From: Candidatus Scalindua rubra
GTDB taxonomy: Bacteria > Planctomycetota > Brocadiia > Brocadiales > Scalinduaceae
Length of the DNA: 51,495 nt
Direction of reading: 5' to 3'
Assembly (NCBI GenBank): GCA_001723765.1
Contig: MAYW01000007.1
Coordinates: forward strand, 1-51,495
Shown here: piece after piece, positions 34,338 to 43,552 of the stretch
How positions within the stretch are numbered: the first letter of the stretch is position 1
How the letters are laid out: each line of letters begins with the position of its first letter
Notes under the pieces: model-generated
Told to the model about the DNA's origin: nothing
What the model saw: only the letters and a program-made list of their open reading frames with translations
Database searches by the model: none
Translations under genes and position numbers: made by a program

Positions 34338-36056
34338 ATGGATATATTCATTAACAACATAATCTCTCTACTAAAAGAAGAAATCCCACTGTCTGCAGAG
34401 GAAATAGAAGGCCTGATCGAGATTCCCCCGGACATCAAGATGGGTGATTATGCGTTTCCTTGCTTTGCTATTGCAAAACAATTAAGAAAAGACCCAAAAA
34501 AAGTTGCGTCTGAACTGTCTCAGAAACTTGTTCCAAACGACATAATAATTCGCATTAATGCACTTGGATCATATCTGAATTTTTATGTCTCCAAAAATAT
34601 GCTTTTCAAGACAGTTTTGGAGGAGATTTCTAATAAAAAGGATTTTTATGGAAATTCTAATTTAGGAATGGGCAAGACGGTTGTTATAGATTACTCTTCC
34701 CCAAATATTGCAAAACATCTGGCTGTTCATCATCTTCGTTCGGCCGTTATCGGAAATGCGATTTATAATTTTTACAAGGCTTTAGGTTATAAGTGTATTG
34801 GTATAAATCACTTGGGAGATTGGGGAACACAATTTGGACATTTAATCGTTGCCTTTAGAAGATGGGGTTCCAAGTTCAGCATTTCATCATTTAGTGGTAA
34901 AGAAACAGAACTTACTGTTAGTAAACTTAATGAACTATACGTCAGATTTCACAAAGAAGTAAAGGAAAATCCTTCTTTAGAGGATGAGGCCAGGGATTGG
35001 TTTAAAAAATTGGAACGGGGAGACAAAGAGGCAAGAGAGATATGGCAGTATTTCAAAGAAATAAGTTTAACAGAATTTGAGAGGGTATATGAAAAATTGG
35101 GTATAAAGTTTGATTTATATGCCGGTGAGAGTTTTTATAACGAAATGCTCGATGACACTGTAAAAAGAATCAAAGATGCAGGCCTTACCGAAATAAGTGA
35201 GGATGCATTGATTGTAAATCTGGAAGAGTACAACATGCCACCGTGTATCCTGAAGAAGAAAGATGAGGCAAGTTTGTATGCTACCAGAGACGTATGTGCC
35301 GCTGAATATAGAAAACAAGAGTATGATTTTGACAAAATGATCTATGTTGTTGGCTCTGAACAAAGGTTACACTTTAAACAATTCTTTAAAGTTCTTGAGC
35401 TTATGGGATACGAATGGGTAAATGATTGCGTACACATAGATTTTGGATTGATTAAGTTTAAACATGGCAAAATGTCTACTAGAGAGGGCAAGGTTATTCT
35501 ACTGGAGGAATTGCTAGAAGAATCGTGTAAGATTGCTAATGAAATAATAGAGGGGAAAAACCCTGATTTAGAAAAGAAGATGGAAGTGGCAAATGATGTT
35601 GGCATTGGCGCCATAATCTTTTCAGAGCTGAGTACAAAAAGGATTAAGGATGTATTATTCGACTGGGACGTAATCCTTAACTTTGATGGAGAGACAGGTC
35701 CATATGTACAATATACCCATGCCAGATTGTGCAGTGTCTTAAGAAAGCATGGTGAAAAAGTTTCGACTGATGTGGATTATGGTATATTAAAAGAGGATGA
35801 CGAATTGATATTAGTAAGGAGTCTCGAGGCATTTCCATTGACTATATTACGCGCTGCAAACAATTACGAACCATCAATATTAAGTAAATACTTACTTGAT
35901 CTGTGCAGTACGTTCAACAGGTACTATCAACACCACAGGATTCTCACTGATAATGATGAATTAAGAAAAGCCAGAATTCTATTAGTTGATTCCATCAGGC
36001 AGGTTATAAAGAATGGTTTAAGTATCCTTGGCCTCAAAGCGCCTGAGAGGATGTAA
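34338..36056 (+). CDS. argS: Arginine-tRNA ligase
   Basis: 572 residues. N-terminal Add-1 domain (about 1-105), then the class I catalytic core with 'DYSSPNIAKHLAVHHLRSAVIGN' (the HIGH-equivalent in ArgRS), 'LGDWGTQFGHLI', and 'HGKMSTREGKVILLEELL' (KMSTR), and a C-terminal DALR anticodon-binding domain ('GPYVQYTHARLCSVLR', 'FNRYYQHHRIL'). Charges tRNA-Arg. Confidence 0.96.
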   Translation: MDIFINNIISLLKEEIPLSAEEIEGLIEIPPDIKMGDYAFPCFAIAKQLRKDPKKVASELSQKLVPNDIIIRINALGSYLNFYVSKNMLFKTVLEEISNKKDFYGNSNLGMGKTVVIDYSSPNIAKHLAVHHLRSAVIGNAIYNFYKALGYKCIGINHLGDWGTQFGHLIVAFRRWGSKFSISSFSGKETELTVSKLNELYVRFHKEVKENPSLEDEARDWFKKLERGDKEAREIWQYFKEISLTEFERVYEKLGIKFDLYAGESFYNEMLDDTVKRIKDAGLTEISEDALIVNLEEYNMPPCILKKKDEASLYATRDVCAAEYRKQEYDFDKMIYVVGSEQRLHFKQFFKVLELMGYEWVNDCVHIDFGLIKFKHGKMSTREGKVILLEELLEESCKIANEIIEGKNPDLEKKMEVANDVGIGAIIFSELSTKRIKDVLFDWDVILNFDGETGPYVQYTHARLCSVLRKHGEKVSTDVDYGILKEDDELILVRSLEAFPLTILRAANNYEPSILSKYLLDLCSTFNRYYQHHRILTDNDELRKARILLVDSIRQVIKNGLSILGLKAPERM

Positions 36057-36729
36057 TACAAATTAGCTCAATTCGGCACCCTGTGTAATATGTAATGGGG
36101 AGACAAAATTATTTCTATATGTTGGCATAAGTAAAGTAATTTAATAGTATAGGAATTTCCATTTTAAGCGCTTATAAATCAACAAGGAACAGTTGTCCCC
36201 CCTCACCTAACCCTCTCCCCCCGGGGGAGAGGGGAGGGTGAGGGGTTAATTTAATTAATTTCTTTTAAGATACTTATTACACGGGGCAGGTCGCTAATCC
36301 TGACCTGTCGTCAGGACAGGTTTGTGTATGTTCGGAGCATTCTCAAATTTTTGTAATACCTTGATTAGAAGAGAATATGGAGTGCATCGACCGTGTCGAT
36401 GCAGGCAGTAACACGGTTACTGCACTCCAAAAAAGCGCCAAACAGTCTAATACAAAAAATTGGGAATGCACCCGTGTGTGTTTTACTTCGCAAAACGAAA
36501 TACAACACATTGTCATTCCCGACTCCGACAAAGCTGAGCTTAGCTCACGTCGGGAATCTATTTTCGTGTTAAAAATGTAAGGTGCGTATTACAGCCTGCT
36601 GCTGTTAGTCAAACTTACCTATGAAAGTTTTTCATCTGACAGGATAATCCACCCTTTGAAAAAGGGGTAAAATCCCCCTTTAAAAAAGGGGGAATGAGGG
36701 GGATTGTTTATTTTATCATGTCTTATACT
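36057..36729. repeat. 673-bp spacer of stacked hairpin repeats
   Basis: No gene seen. Holds the common 'CCCTCACC...CCTCTCCCC/GGGGAGAGG...GGTGAGGG' hairpin (36199-36245), a three-way-junction palindrome (36379-36428), a half copy of repeat A with the nested CAAAGCTGAGCTTAGCTC palindrome (36509-36575), and a CCCCTTT/AAAGGGG pair (36648-36705). Confidence 0.7.
36379..36428. repeat. Perfect three-way-junction palindrome
   Basis: Outer stem GGAGTG/CACTCC encloses two perfect hairpins: CATCGAC-CGT-GTCGATG (36385-36401) and CAGTAAC-ACG-GTTACTG (36406-36422). It could extrude as a cruciform or fold as RNA. Confidence 0.8.
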
Positions 36730-37065
36730 TTAATTGGCGGACTCTCTGTGTGCAAGGGATTCAAGAACCTCTTTAACTAATGAATTCAAACTCTTATTTG
36801 CCAATCGAGCCTGCTGAAATATTTTACGGTGCAATTCCGGATCTATCCTTACAGTAAATTTTCCAGAAAATGGCTTGTCTGGTTCTTCATTACGTACTTT
36901 GCAAAAATCCAAATAATCATCTATGGACTCCTTCATTGCCTTCCACAATTCATTTACAGACTTTCCCTGGAATGTGATAACATCCCGGGTATTAATAACC
37001 TCTCCATGAAAAATTCCAGCTTCCTCATCAAATTCAACTTTGCTAATATAATCCTTATATTCCAT
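36730..37065 (-). CDS. hicB: HicB family antitoxin
   Basis: About 111 residues from the ATG at 37065 (GGAGGG ribosome site just upstream). HicB fold N-terminus 'YKDYISKVEFDEEAGIFHGEVI' with 'FQGKSVNELWKAMKESIDDYLDFC', then a ribbon-helix-helix DNA-binding end 'FTVRIDPELHRKIFQQARLANKSLNSLVKEVLES'. It would normally neutralise HicA and repress the operon. The reading frame extends to 37143, but those codons overlap the hicA remnant, whose toxin is broken. Confidence 0.85.
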   Translation of the reverse strand: MEYKDYISKVEFDEEAGIFHGEVINTRDVITFQGKSVNELWKAMKESIDDYLDFCKVRNEEPDKPFSGKFTVRIDPELHRKIFQQARLANKSLNSLVKEVLESLAHRESAN

Positions 37066-37240
37066 TATTCTGTACCCTCCGATATAATTAAAAAAACGTC
37101 GCACGGATTCGAGAGCCTTTCCCTTCAGATATTTCTGCACCAAGTGCTTTAAACAAAGCTTCTATGTCTTTCCAATGGATATCGGAACGGATTGGATCTT
37201 CAAATATTGTTTGAAGTGTCTTCCTATGTTTTTTATTCAC
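37066..37240 (-). pseudogene. hicA toxin remnant with internal deletion
   Basis: From a GTG at 37240 the frame encodes 'NKKHRKTLQTIFEDPIRSD' and 'WKDIEALFKALGAEISEGKGSRIR', the HicA N-terminus, then stops at 37088. The usual middle (including the conserved 'HRPHP' block with the catalytic His) is missing, while HicA-like C-terminal residues 'GKALESVRRFFNYIGG' can be read in the next frame. A deletion between short GAAGGGAAAGG repeats would explain this. The toxin cannot be active. Confidence 0.75.
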
Positions 37241-37666
37241 GCCTTAAAGATACCACCATATGATACCATATTCAAGGGTGAATATTAAACTTTAAAATAA
37301 GATTACCAGCTTGAATATTCTCCCTTTGAAAAAGAGGTAAAAGCCCCCTCATTCCCCCTTTTTTAAAGGGGGAGATAGGGGGATTTGTTTATTTTAAATT
37401 GCTGGTTCAGGTTTGTCCGCCTGAAAGACGTTGTCGAGCAGGCAGCCTGAACCGTAACATTTCTTGTTTATAAAACTATTGGTTCAGTCTACATGAGCTA
37501 AGCTCAACTTTGCAAGATTGAACCAGCTTGAGTAATGGTTTTATTAATTTTATGAACAGTGATATATTCTGGACCACAAGTATTTATATTGCGAAAGAAC
37601 AATTGTAAAAATGCAATAACAATGATGGCTTTGAAGTTAGAGAAATAGGCTAACCTGTTATATTAG
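37241..37666. repeat. Spacer with hairpin repeats
   Basis: Contains a CCCCTTT/AAAGGGGG pair (37320-37385), a 'cagcctgaacc/ggttcagg' hairpin unit (37403-37465) and a hairpin with arms 'ggttcagtct' and 'gattgaacc' that carries the reverse copy of the CAAAGCTGAGCT palindrome (37495-37512). No gene seen. Confidence 0.55.
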
Positions 37667-37897
37667 TTATAAGGTAACAATGACATTAACAATGGTGGCT
37701 ATGGTAACAACAGCAGTAAACCAAAAAATACGTTTTGTATATGATAACGTTACTTTAGTTTGTTTGTCCTGATCTCTCCTGGAAATTTCTTCAAGGTAAT
37801 AATTGACGCTGGGTACTAGGTGTTCTGCTAATTTATCATGTTCAGATATTAATTCTTCAATGTCTATTCCTCTAAGTTGTTTAAGTGAATATGTCAT
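37667..37897 (-). CDS. Small protein with C-terminal membrane helix
   Basis: 76 residues: a charged helical N-terminal part ('LRGIDIEELISEHDKLAEHLVPSVNYYLEEI') and one C-terminal membrane helix ('IFWFTAVVTIATIVNVIVTL'). Preceded by a good ribosome site (GGAGG) and an attC-like hairpin that separates it from the protease gene. Possibly a cassette gene. Function unknown. Confidence 0.6.
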   Translation of the reverse strand: MTYSLKQLRGIDIEELISEHDKLAEHLVPSVNYYLEEISRRDQDKQTKVTLSYTKRIFWFTAVVTIATIVNVIVTL

Positions 37898-37925
37898 GAT
37901 TGCCTCCAGTTTTTTGTTAAACTAA

Positions 37926-38052
37926 AACGCCTGCGTGAGTGATGCGAAACCTGCAAAGTATAAATATGCAAAAAAACCGATTTGCAGACTCAAACTATTA
38001 AAAGCTGAAAAGGTCCCTGCGGTTTCGCATTCACTCCACGCTGTTGTTAGGT
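37926..38052 (-). repeat. attC-like recombination site
   Basis: On the minus strand: box ACCTAAC (at 38046-38052), arm GCGTGGAGTGAATGCGAAACC, a ~70-base loop with minor hairpins, and the complementary arm GGTTTCGCATCACTCACGC. The arms pair except for two extra bases (G and A) in the 5' arm, the extrahelical-base polarity of integron attC sites. The upstream protease gene's stop codon lies in the ACCTAAC box, as in typical gene cassettes. The 3' box (GTTTTAG) departs from GTTRRRY. No integrase is present. Confidence 0.55.
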
Positions 38053-38805
38053 TTTTTTATTACCTTTTATTATCTCTTCCAATATTGTTGAATACCAAAC
38101 CACATTAAGCCCAAGTGGTTCTCCTTCCATTAAATGTTCAGCAGAATGAATTCCGAATAGTTTGTACCCTTCGTTAAATCCTTTTTCTTTAAAAAGAGTA
38201 TGATGCGAGTTTACTACGGGACTTCCACTTGTGCCCTTGTGTAAGTTCGCATCGATCAAAAAGTAAGGTCTGTTTTCAAAGTCTACCCCAAAATGTGATG
38301 CAATCATGGCTTTTCTATATACAGGCAAATTATTCACTTCGTCAAAAAAGCCAAGAGGATAACCAACTACCACCACATCACCAAAGGGGTTCACTGCTGG
38401 AATATCCATAAGTTCTTGGGCGAAAAAGGTCAGGCTACTCCTATTAAATAAATTGAAATATTCTTGTGTCATAGTTGCTTGTGTTAGTGGAATGGCTACA
38501 ACGTCACACTTCAATTCATTGAATCTCTTATGCTCCAGCCAAAGTTTATTATTGTTAGCATCATATAATGAAATTTGAACATCGACATTTAGTTCCAATT
38601 CTGTTCGACTCAAATGCAGTTTTAATATTAGTGATTCTGGGTAAAAATCATCTTCAGCGTCAAACACAACATGGCGGTTGGTTATTAGATATTTATCATT
38701 TCCACTGCGGTAGAAAAATCCTGAGGCACGTCCTTTTATCTTTCCTTCAAAGATCATTCGAATTGATGTTGTTGTAAAGTTTATATATGAAATATCTTGT
38801 CTCAT
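38047..38805 (-). CDS. Trypsin-like serine protease
   Basis: 252 residues with a chymotrypsin-fold pattern: 'ITNRHVVFDAEDDFYP' gives the catalytic His; a likely Asp lies in 'LKCDVVAIPL'; 'HKGTSGSPVVNSHH' holds the catalytic Ser (G-x-S-G). No signal peptide, so probably cytosolic, unlike most HtrA proteases and lacking a PDZ domain. Such stand-alone cytosolic trypsin domains are often found in bacterial defence systems (family knowledge). Its stop codon is embedded in an attC-like site, and a type IIG restriction gene lies just upstream on the same strand. Confidence 0.8.
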   Translation of the reverse strand: MRQDISYINFTTTSIRMIFEGKIKGRASGFFYRSGNDKYLITNRHVVFDAEDDFYPESLILKLHLSRTELELNVDVQISLYDANNNKLWLEHKRFNELKCDVVAIPLTQATMTQEYFNLFNRSSLTFFAQELMDIPAVNPFGDVVVVGYPLGFFDEVNNLPVYRKAMIASHFGVDFENRPYFLIDANLHKGTSGSPVVNSHHTLFKEKGFNEGYKLFGIHSAEHLMEGEPLGLNVVWYSTILEEIIKGNKKT

Positions 38806-38891
38806 AAAATTGTAATTGTACCTAACTATTAATATAAGAATTTCTTATTTATATTACTCTTCAAGAATGATGTCATTTAAAGCTTAAACTT

Positions 38892-41800
38892 TCAAGCCAC
38901 TGATTCCACAATCTTAATCTCTTCATCTGTTAAGTTATATAGCTCATATACAAGTTCATCAATTTGCCTGTCTGTAGCCTCTATTTGTCGCTTGGGAACG
39001 GTTTTCTTTTGTGGAAGTTTGGCTTGTGCTAGTTGTTTGTGAAAGTCTTGCATTTGATTAACTAAAGAAATCATCTTTTCATGATGGGTTTTGTCTGATG
39101 GATTTGAAAAATTGATAGTAAGGATTGGAAGTTGTGAAAGATACATAGGTTTATATTCATAATAGCCACCTTGCTTGGTTGACGAAATAGAATGCATTAC
39201 AAAATCTGATACTTTTGAATTTAAGATACCAAGTAAGTATAGGTCGTCTGTAGATATAATAGATGTTTTGTCATTTGAATAAAAACATGAATTATCAAGT
39301 GTATATGATGCATTTTGAATAATTGTTGGGATAATGATTTTTGGCTTTTCAAATTCGGTGTAATAATCACAAGCCCTCAATTCCCACCAATATTCACCTT
39401 TATCATACCGCTTTTTAGCAGCTTCAATAAAAGGTAATAAATGATTAGCGATAGCTGGATAGTTTCTATTAAACCAATTCCATGCATCACTAGTATTGTT
39501 AGAACTTTCATTTGTCCAACCTTTAGGCATCAAAATCAAATATTGATTGCTGTTTAACGTCTGATATCGTTTAATATCCCGACCTACTAAAAAAGGTTTG
39601 ATGATTTCTGCACTCTTTGGATCTTCAGAAATAAGTCTGTCTTTTGTTTCTGTATCAATTACAAATGCCTTGTTAAGTCCCGTTAGAACACCTCTATAAA
39701 TTTTGCCATTTACGTACTCTTTTAATGGGATTCCTAACGACTTCAACTTGTTTAATAATGATATCTTTTTTTCATCTACAAGTGACCACCCTTTATCATC
39801 AAGATTGGTAAATTTTACAGGATAGCAATTTCCACTTACAAAATCTTCAAGACTATTGAATTCAAGAGTATTTACCTGTGTTGCTGAAAGAGTAGAGACA
39901 GAATAATTTTTACTAATAACAATTATACATGGATAAGTAGTGGCCTTCTGAAAAACAGGTAAATCACCAAAATCAGTAATTTCCATAATGTGCTGCTGCT
40001 TTAACCAACGTCGAAGCGGTTCACCGTAATTTGCTCTCATCCATTTATTGGCAACGATGTAACTGAATATACCATTTGTTTTAAGTAGTGAGATACCTCG
40101 TTCAATAAAGTATGCATATAAATCTGCTGTTCCATGATATACCTTGTAGTTAAGCTGAAAATAGTTTTTGAGATTCCCTAAACTCTCCTGCCTCACATAT
40201 GGTGGATTACCAATCACTGCATCAAAACCACTATTTTTCATTATATCTGGGAACTCTGTTTTCCAATCAAAGGCATTGATGCGGAACATTTCATCTTCTT
40301 TGAGCAGAGCCATTTGTTTACCATGGTAAAAATCAGAGCCAATGAGGGAATTTCCGCATTTGATGTTGTTGTGCAGGTCAGGCAGGACTCGCTCTTGAAA
40401 TAGTGAAAGTTGATGTCCTATAGTCTGCTCATTCTCTCCTTCCAATACCTTCAGCAGAAGTGAAAGTTTTGTTACCTCCACGGCCTGAGGGTCAATATCC
40501 ACACCATAAATATTGTTCAAGAGTATACGCTTACGCTCGTCAGTGGTGAGTCGCCATTCACCACCTGTCCCTTGATAAAGGCGTGGAGCTCGTCCCTTTG
40601 CCCATTTATGTGGATCATCATTCACATATTGATCACGGTACCAGTCAAGCAGGAATTGATATGCTTCAAGCAGAAAAGAACCGGAGCCGCACGCGGGGTC
40701 AAGAATCCTGAGCTTGCTTCCGCTACCGTGTGGGCCAGGCTTCTTACTCTCAACGAGCTTGCCAACCGTATTTTTAATGATGTAATCCACGATGTAAGTG
40801 GGAGTGTAATAGACACCACCAGCCTTTTTTACTTCGGGTTTGTCCTCAACTATGGCACGGTGAGCAGGCGTAAGGCGAATAACCTTACCCAGGAACTGTT
40901 CATATACCTGACCGAGTATGTCAGCAGGAAGGACGGAGAATTCATAAGGACTGTCGGGATAATAGAGATTCTTTAGAATGTCTTTCAATACTTTATCATC
41001 AATGGTTAACCCTGGAGTTAAGGTATCAAAGTTCTCAGGACGTCCTTTTTCTAGTTGAAAGTGAAAGATGCCAGAGTTGTAACGATTGTCTGCCTGATGG
41101 AATAGATGGAATAATCGTTTATAGACCTGATCGCCATTTTGCAGAGTCATAAGCCTGCCATAGAGTTCAATGCCCCTATCTTCGCATATACGCAGGAAAA
41201 TGATTCGATCAATGGTGCGCTGGACGGCAAAGTTGAGTTCCCTTTTACTCAGATCAGGATTTCTCGAGGCGATATTTTTTGCAAGGAGATTACGCCAGCG
41301 TTCAATCTCTTGCAGAAAGGCAGAGTCAACTTCGGCAGTACCTCGTTTGGTCTTTTTTGATTCGATATACTTATCAAATGAACCTTTAAGGATTCCCTCA
41401 CGAGAGAAGATACCTGCTATTTCTTCCCACCGTTCAGGATATTCTGTATATGTAATGTAGAGGATACGGGAGCTGGAGGACTTGTCAGTCTTGATTGGTT
41501 TGACACGGCAGTCATAGACTGCAAGCTCCTCAAAGTCAGTAAGGATACTGAGGGGGAGTTTTGCGCTCCAGGCATAGCGGCGCAGTTGATAGGCAGGGTG
41601 AGTATCTTCCTTGATATTGACTGATGGTTTTTTGGCTTCCAGGAAGAATTTGCGTACACCTCCGATGCGAAAGCCGTAATCAGGGGCCCTGGTGGCCTGA
41701 CCTACCTTGACAGCTTCCTCATGGACAACCTCTTTGTAGGCTTCAGCATACCCTTTTTTGTTGGCGATATCCCAGCCCAATTCTTCAAAGAAGGGGTCAA

Positions 41801-41906
41801 TAAACTCACGCCTGATCTGAGTTTCGTTATATCTGCCTTGTTTGTAAGCATCCAGATTACGATCAAACCGCTCAACCAGATCTAGAATTTTAGCAGGTAC
41901 TGGCAT
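38892..41906 (-). CDS. Type IIG restriction enzyme/N6-adenine methyltransferase
   Basis: 1004 residues. N-terminal endonuclease domain with PD-(D/E)XK residues P75-D76 and E90-A-K92 ('PDYGFR...FFLEAKKP'), a helical connector, then a gamma-class N6-adenine methyltransferase with motif I 'DPACGSGSF' (403-411) and motif IV NPPY (567-570), and a TaqI-like target-recognition C-terminus ('KPKIIIPTIIQNASYTLDNS', 'LYLLGILNSKVSDFVMHSIS'). One protein both cuts and methylates, so no separate partner is required; recognition sequence unknown. Full length with no break. Confidence 0.93.
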   Translation of the reverse strand: MPVPAKILDLVERFDRNLDAYKQGRYNETQIRREFIDPFFEELGWDIANKKGYAEAYKEVVHEEAVKVGQATRAPDYGFRIGGVRKFFLEAKKPSVNIKEDTHPAYQLRRYAWSAKLPLSILTDFEELAVYDCRVKPIKTDKSSSSRILYITYTEYPERWEEIAGIFSREGILKGSFDKYIESKKTKRGTAEVDSAFLQEIERWRNLLAKNIASRNPDLSKRELNFAVQRTIDRIIFLRICEDRGIELYGRLMTLQNGDQVYKRLFHLFHQADNRYNSGIFHFQLEKGRPENFDTLTPGLTIDDKVLKDILKNLYYPDSPYEFSVLPADILGQVYEQFLGKVIRLTPAHRAIVEDKPEVKKAGGVYYTPTYIVDYIIKNTVGKLVESKKPGPHGSGSKLRILDPACGSGSFLLEAYQFLLDWYRDQYVNDDPHKWAKGRAPRLYQGTGGEWRLTTDERKRILLNNIYGVDIDPQAVEVTKLSLLLKVLEGENEQTIGHQLSLFQERVLPDLHNNIKCGNSLIGSDFYHGKQMALLKEDEMFRINAFDWKTEFPDIMKNSGFDAVIGNPPYVRQESLGNLKNYFQLNYKVYHGTADLYAYFIERGISLLKTNGIFSYIVANKWMRANYGEPLRRWLKQQHIMEITDFGDLPVFQKATTYPCIIVISKNYSVSTLSATQVNTLEFNSLEDFVSGNCYPVKFTNLDDKGWSLVDEKKISLLNKLKSLGIPLKEYVNGKIYRGVLTGLNKAFVIDTETKDRLISEDPKSAEIIKPFLVGRDIKRYQTLNSNQYLILMPKGWTNESSNNTSDAWNWFNRNYPAIANHLLPFIEAAKKRYDKGEYWWELRACDYYTEFEKPKIIIPTIIQNASYTLDNSCFYSNDKTSIISTDDLYLLGILNSKVSDFVMHSISSTKQGGYYEYKPMYLSQLPILTINFSNPSDKTHHEKMISLVNQMQDFHKQLAQAKLPQKKTVPKRQIEATDRQIDELVYELYNLTDEEIKIVESVA

Positions 41907-41996
41907 ACTTGTTCCTCAGTTGAACTTACTTGATTTTATCCGTTTTTGTTTTCCTGCCTTACGCAGTGGTAAGTTTATAAAAGTACCTATGTACCA

Positions 41997-42176
41997 TCAG
42001 ATATTGTAAATGCTACCGCAAAATTTATCATACAAAATGACTTTAGCAAAACAAGTATTAAACCTGTACTTACTAATTGCAGGCTCAATGTCTTCAGGGT
42101 ATATTGTTGATGAAATATACCTTCCATCTGCAAAATCACTTATAATGTTCCATTCACGTATTTCCTTTGAATTCAT
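41997..42176 (-). CDS. Small ORF upstream of the type IIG gene
   Basis: 59 codons from the ATG at 42176, encoding 'MNSKEIREWNIISDF' and 'GRYISSTIYPEDIEPAISKY'. It lies between the nuclease-like remnant (24 bp upstream) and the type IIG gene on the same strand. Composition looks protein-like, but there is no clear ribosome site and I recognise no family. Confidence 0.35.
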   Translation of the reverse strand: MNSKEIREWNIISDFADGRYISSTIYPEDIEPAISKYRFNTCFAKVILYDKFCGSIYNI

Positions 42177-42200
42177 TAGTTATTATCGTTTCAATTATTT

Positions 42201-42615
42201 CTAACCTCTTCTAATCGAGCTGAGGTATTCAAGAATAGGCTGACTAAGTGGTACCCTTTCAATATGTGTCGGGAAAAAGTATACATTGCGTCTTTGGATG
42301 ACGTTGTAGTCTGGGCTGATTAACAGTATTCCATTTAGCTTTTCCAATTCTGTCTTGCTCTTTCAAGCGAAAATTTTTCACTTCTGCATAAAATTGATCG
42401 TTCCCAAGTTTTATACTAATGTCGGGACGTTCCTGCATTTCGACCAAGAATCCATTCCTTAGGAACATCAGTGCTGCGCGTCCTTCAAATAGCAAATCAT
42501 CAAAGACTTCATTATTTTTAGAGTTTGCCCTTAACTTATCAATATAACCTGGTACATTAGCCGCACCAGCTTGCTCTAACATGATTCGCAACTCATCAAT
42601 ACTATTAAAAGTCAT
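42201..42615 (-). pseudogene. PD-(D/E)XK-like nuclease remnant, frameshifted
   Basis: From 42615 the frame gives 'IDELRIMLEQAGAANVPGYI', 'AALMFLRNGFLVEMQERPDISI' and 'DQFYAEVKNFRLK', a nuclease-like core (Asp followed by E-x-K). After 'FRLK' (about 42360) the natural continuation is one base out of frame: 'TELEKLNGILLISPDYNVI' ending 'VPLSQPILEYLSSIRRG' with a stop at 42201. Restoring the frame gives a ~137-residue protein. There is no long homopolymer here, so this may be a true mutation. Function beyond a nuclease-like fold is unknown. Confidence 0.55.
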
Positions 42616-43118
42616 CGATTACCTCTTTGCTGATTGTTGTAGTACTTCACAAGCTTAAAAGTAAACGAAATTACGATGGATTCATTGCATTCAAAATGCA
42701 CCATTTCCCCTTAGTATTGTTTTGGTGGGCAATGCCAACCCTACTCATAAATTTAATCTGAAAATATCTATTGTTAAATCTCATTAATCAATTTGCGCAG
42801 CTATGTTCTTAATTTTAAAGAATTTATTAATTACGCATCTTGTAGAATGAACTATCTGGGAAGCGGTATTGTATAGCTGAAGAAAATAGTTTTATCAGTA
42901 GTGATTGATAATTGATTCGAGTTGTGAGATATACTCATCTATACTCAAAAGTTATCTGAAGATTAAATAATCTATACAGGGGAGGACATTTTAGGAAAAG
43001 GGTTATTGTGTCAGCACGGTTTGACTGGGTAAAGAAGCATACCAGGATGTATGTAATATATTTATTAAAGAGAGACTAGATCCTGGATCGACTCAAGTTG
43101 TGAAAAAATAAATAGAAC
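42616..43118. other. Spacer without a supported gene
   Basis: About 500 bp. One degraded TGGGCAATGCC palindrome (about 42723). A short plus-strand frame near 42990-43078 gives 'VIVSARFDWVKKHTRM' but has no further support. Nothing else recognised. Confidence 0.4.
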
Positions 43119-43552
43119 CTATTTTCCGTACTTTTCTGATCGTTTTTTATACGGTAGCCGTTCCTCTTTGATTATCTTCGCCAGATTTTCGTATTCGGGG
43201 TCCTTGTGAACCAGGACGGCTTTTCTGACGCTGGCAAAAGCAGCAATAATGGAATCAGCTAATGAAATGTTATACTTACTTTTAAATAGACCAGCTTTTA
43301 GTAGAACTGGTTCAGGTAAATAATCAATATATTCTCCGCTCAGTTTTTTTAGCATCGCATACCTCTTTTCCCCTATTTCCTCCCCTTCTCTCTAACGCTG
43401 ATATAAAAAGTCTCCAAATAAACAATAAAGGGAATGATAAAACTTCCCTCATTCAGTATTTCTTCCACTCGTTCTGCACCCTCCTCATCCTCGAGAAAAG
43501 ATAAGATCGCTGTGGTATCAAGTAGGTACAAAATTTTTTCTTTCTTACTCAA
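43119..43552 (-). pseudogene. VapC-type PIN toxin, frameshifted
   Basis: A TTG at 43552 overlapping the antitoxin's stop starts 'SKKEKILYLLDTTAILSFLED' (first PIN Asp), continuing 'SFIIPFIVYLETFYISVREKG' and then a stop. One more G in the GGGG run near 43386 joins it to 'EEIGEKRYAMLKKLSGEY', 'SKYNISLADSIIAAFASVR' (second acidic site) and 'AVLVHKDPEYENL' down to 43119. The joined protein (~145 residues) is a complete PIN toxin. A homopolymer break suggests sequencing error or slippage. Confidence 0.75.

Noticed and set aside
42010-42204. Plus-strand 64-codon frame
   Set aside because: Antisense to the small minus-strand frame at 41997-42176, which looks more protein-like.
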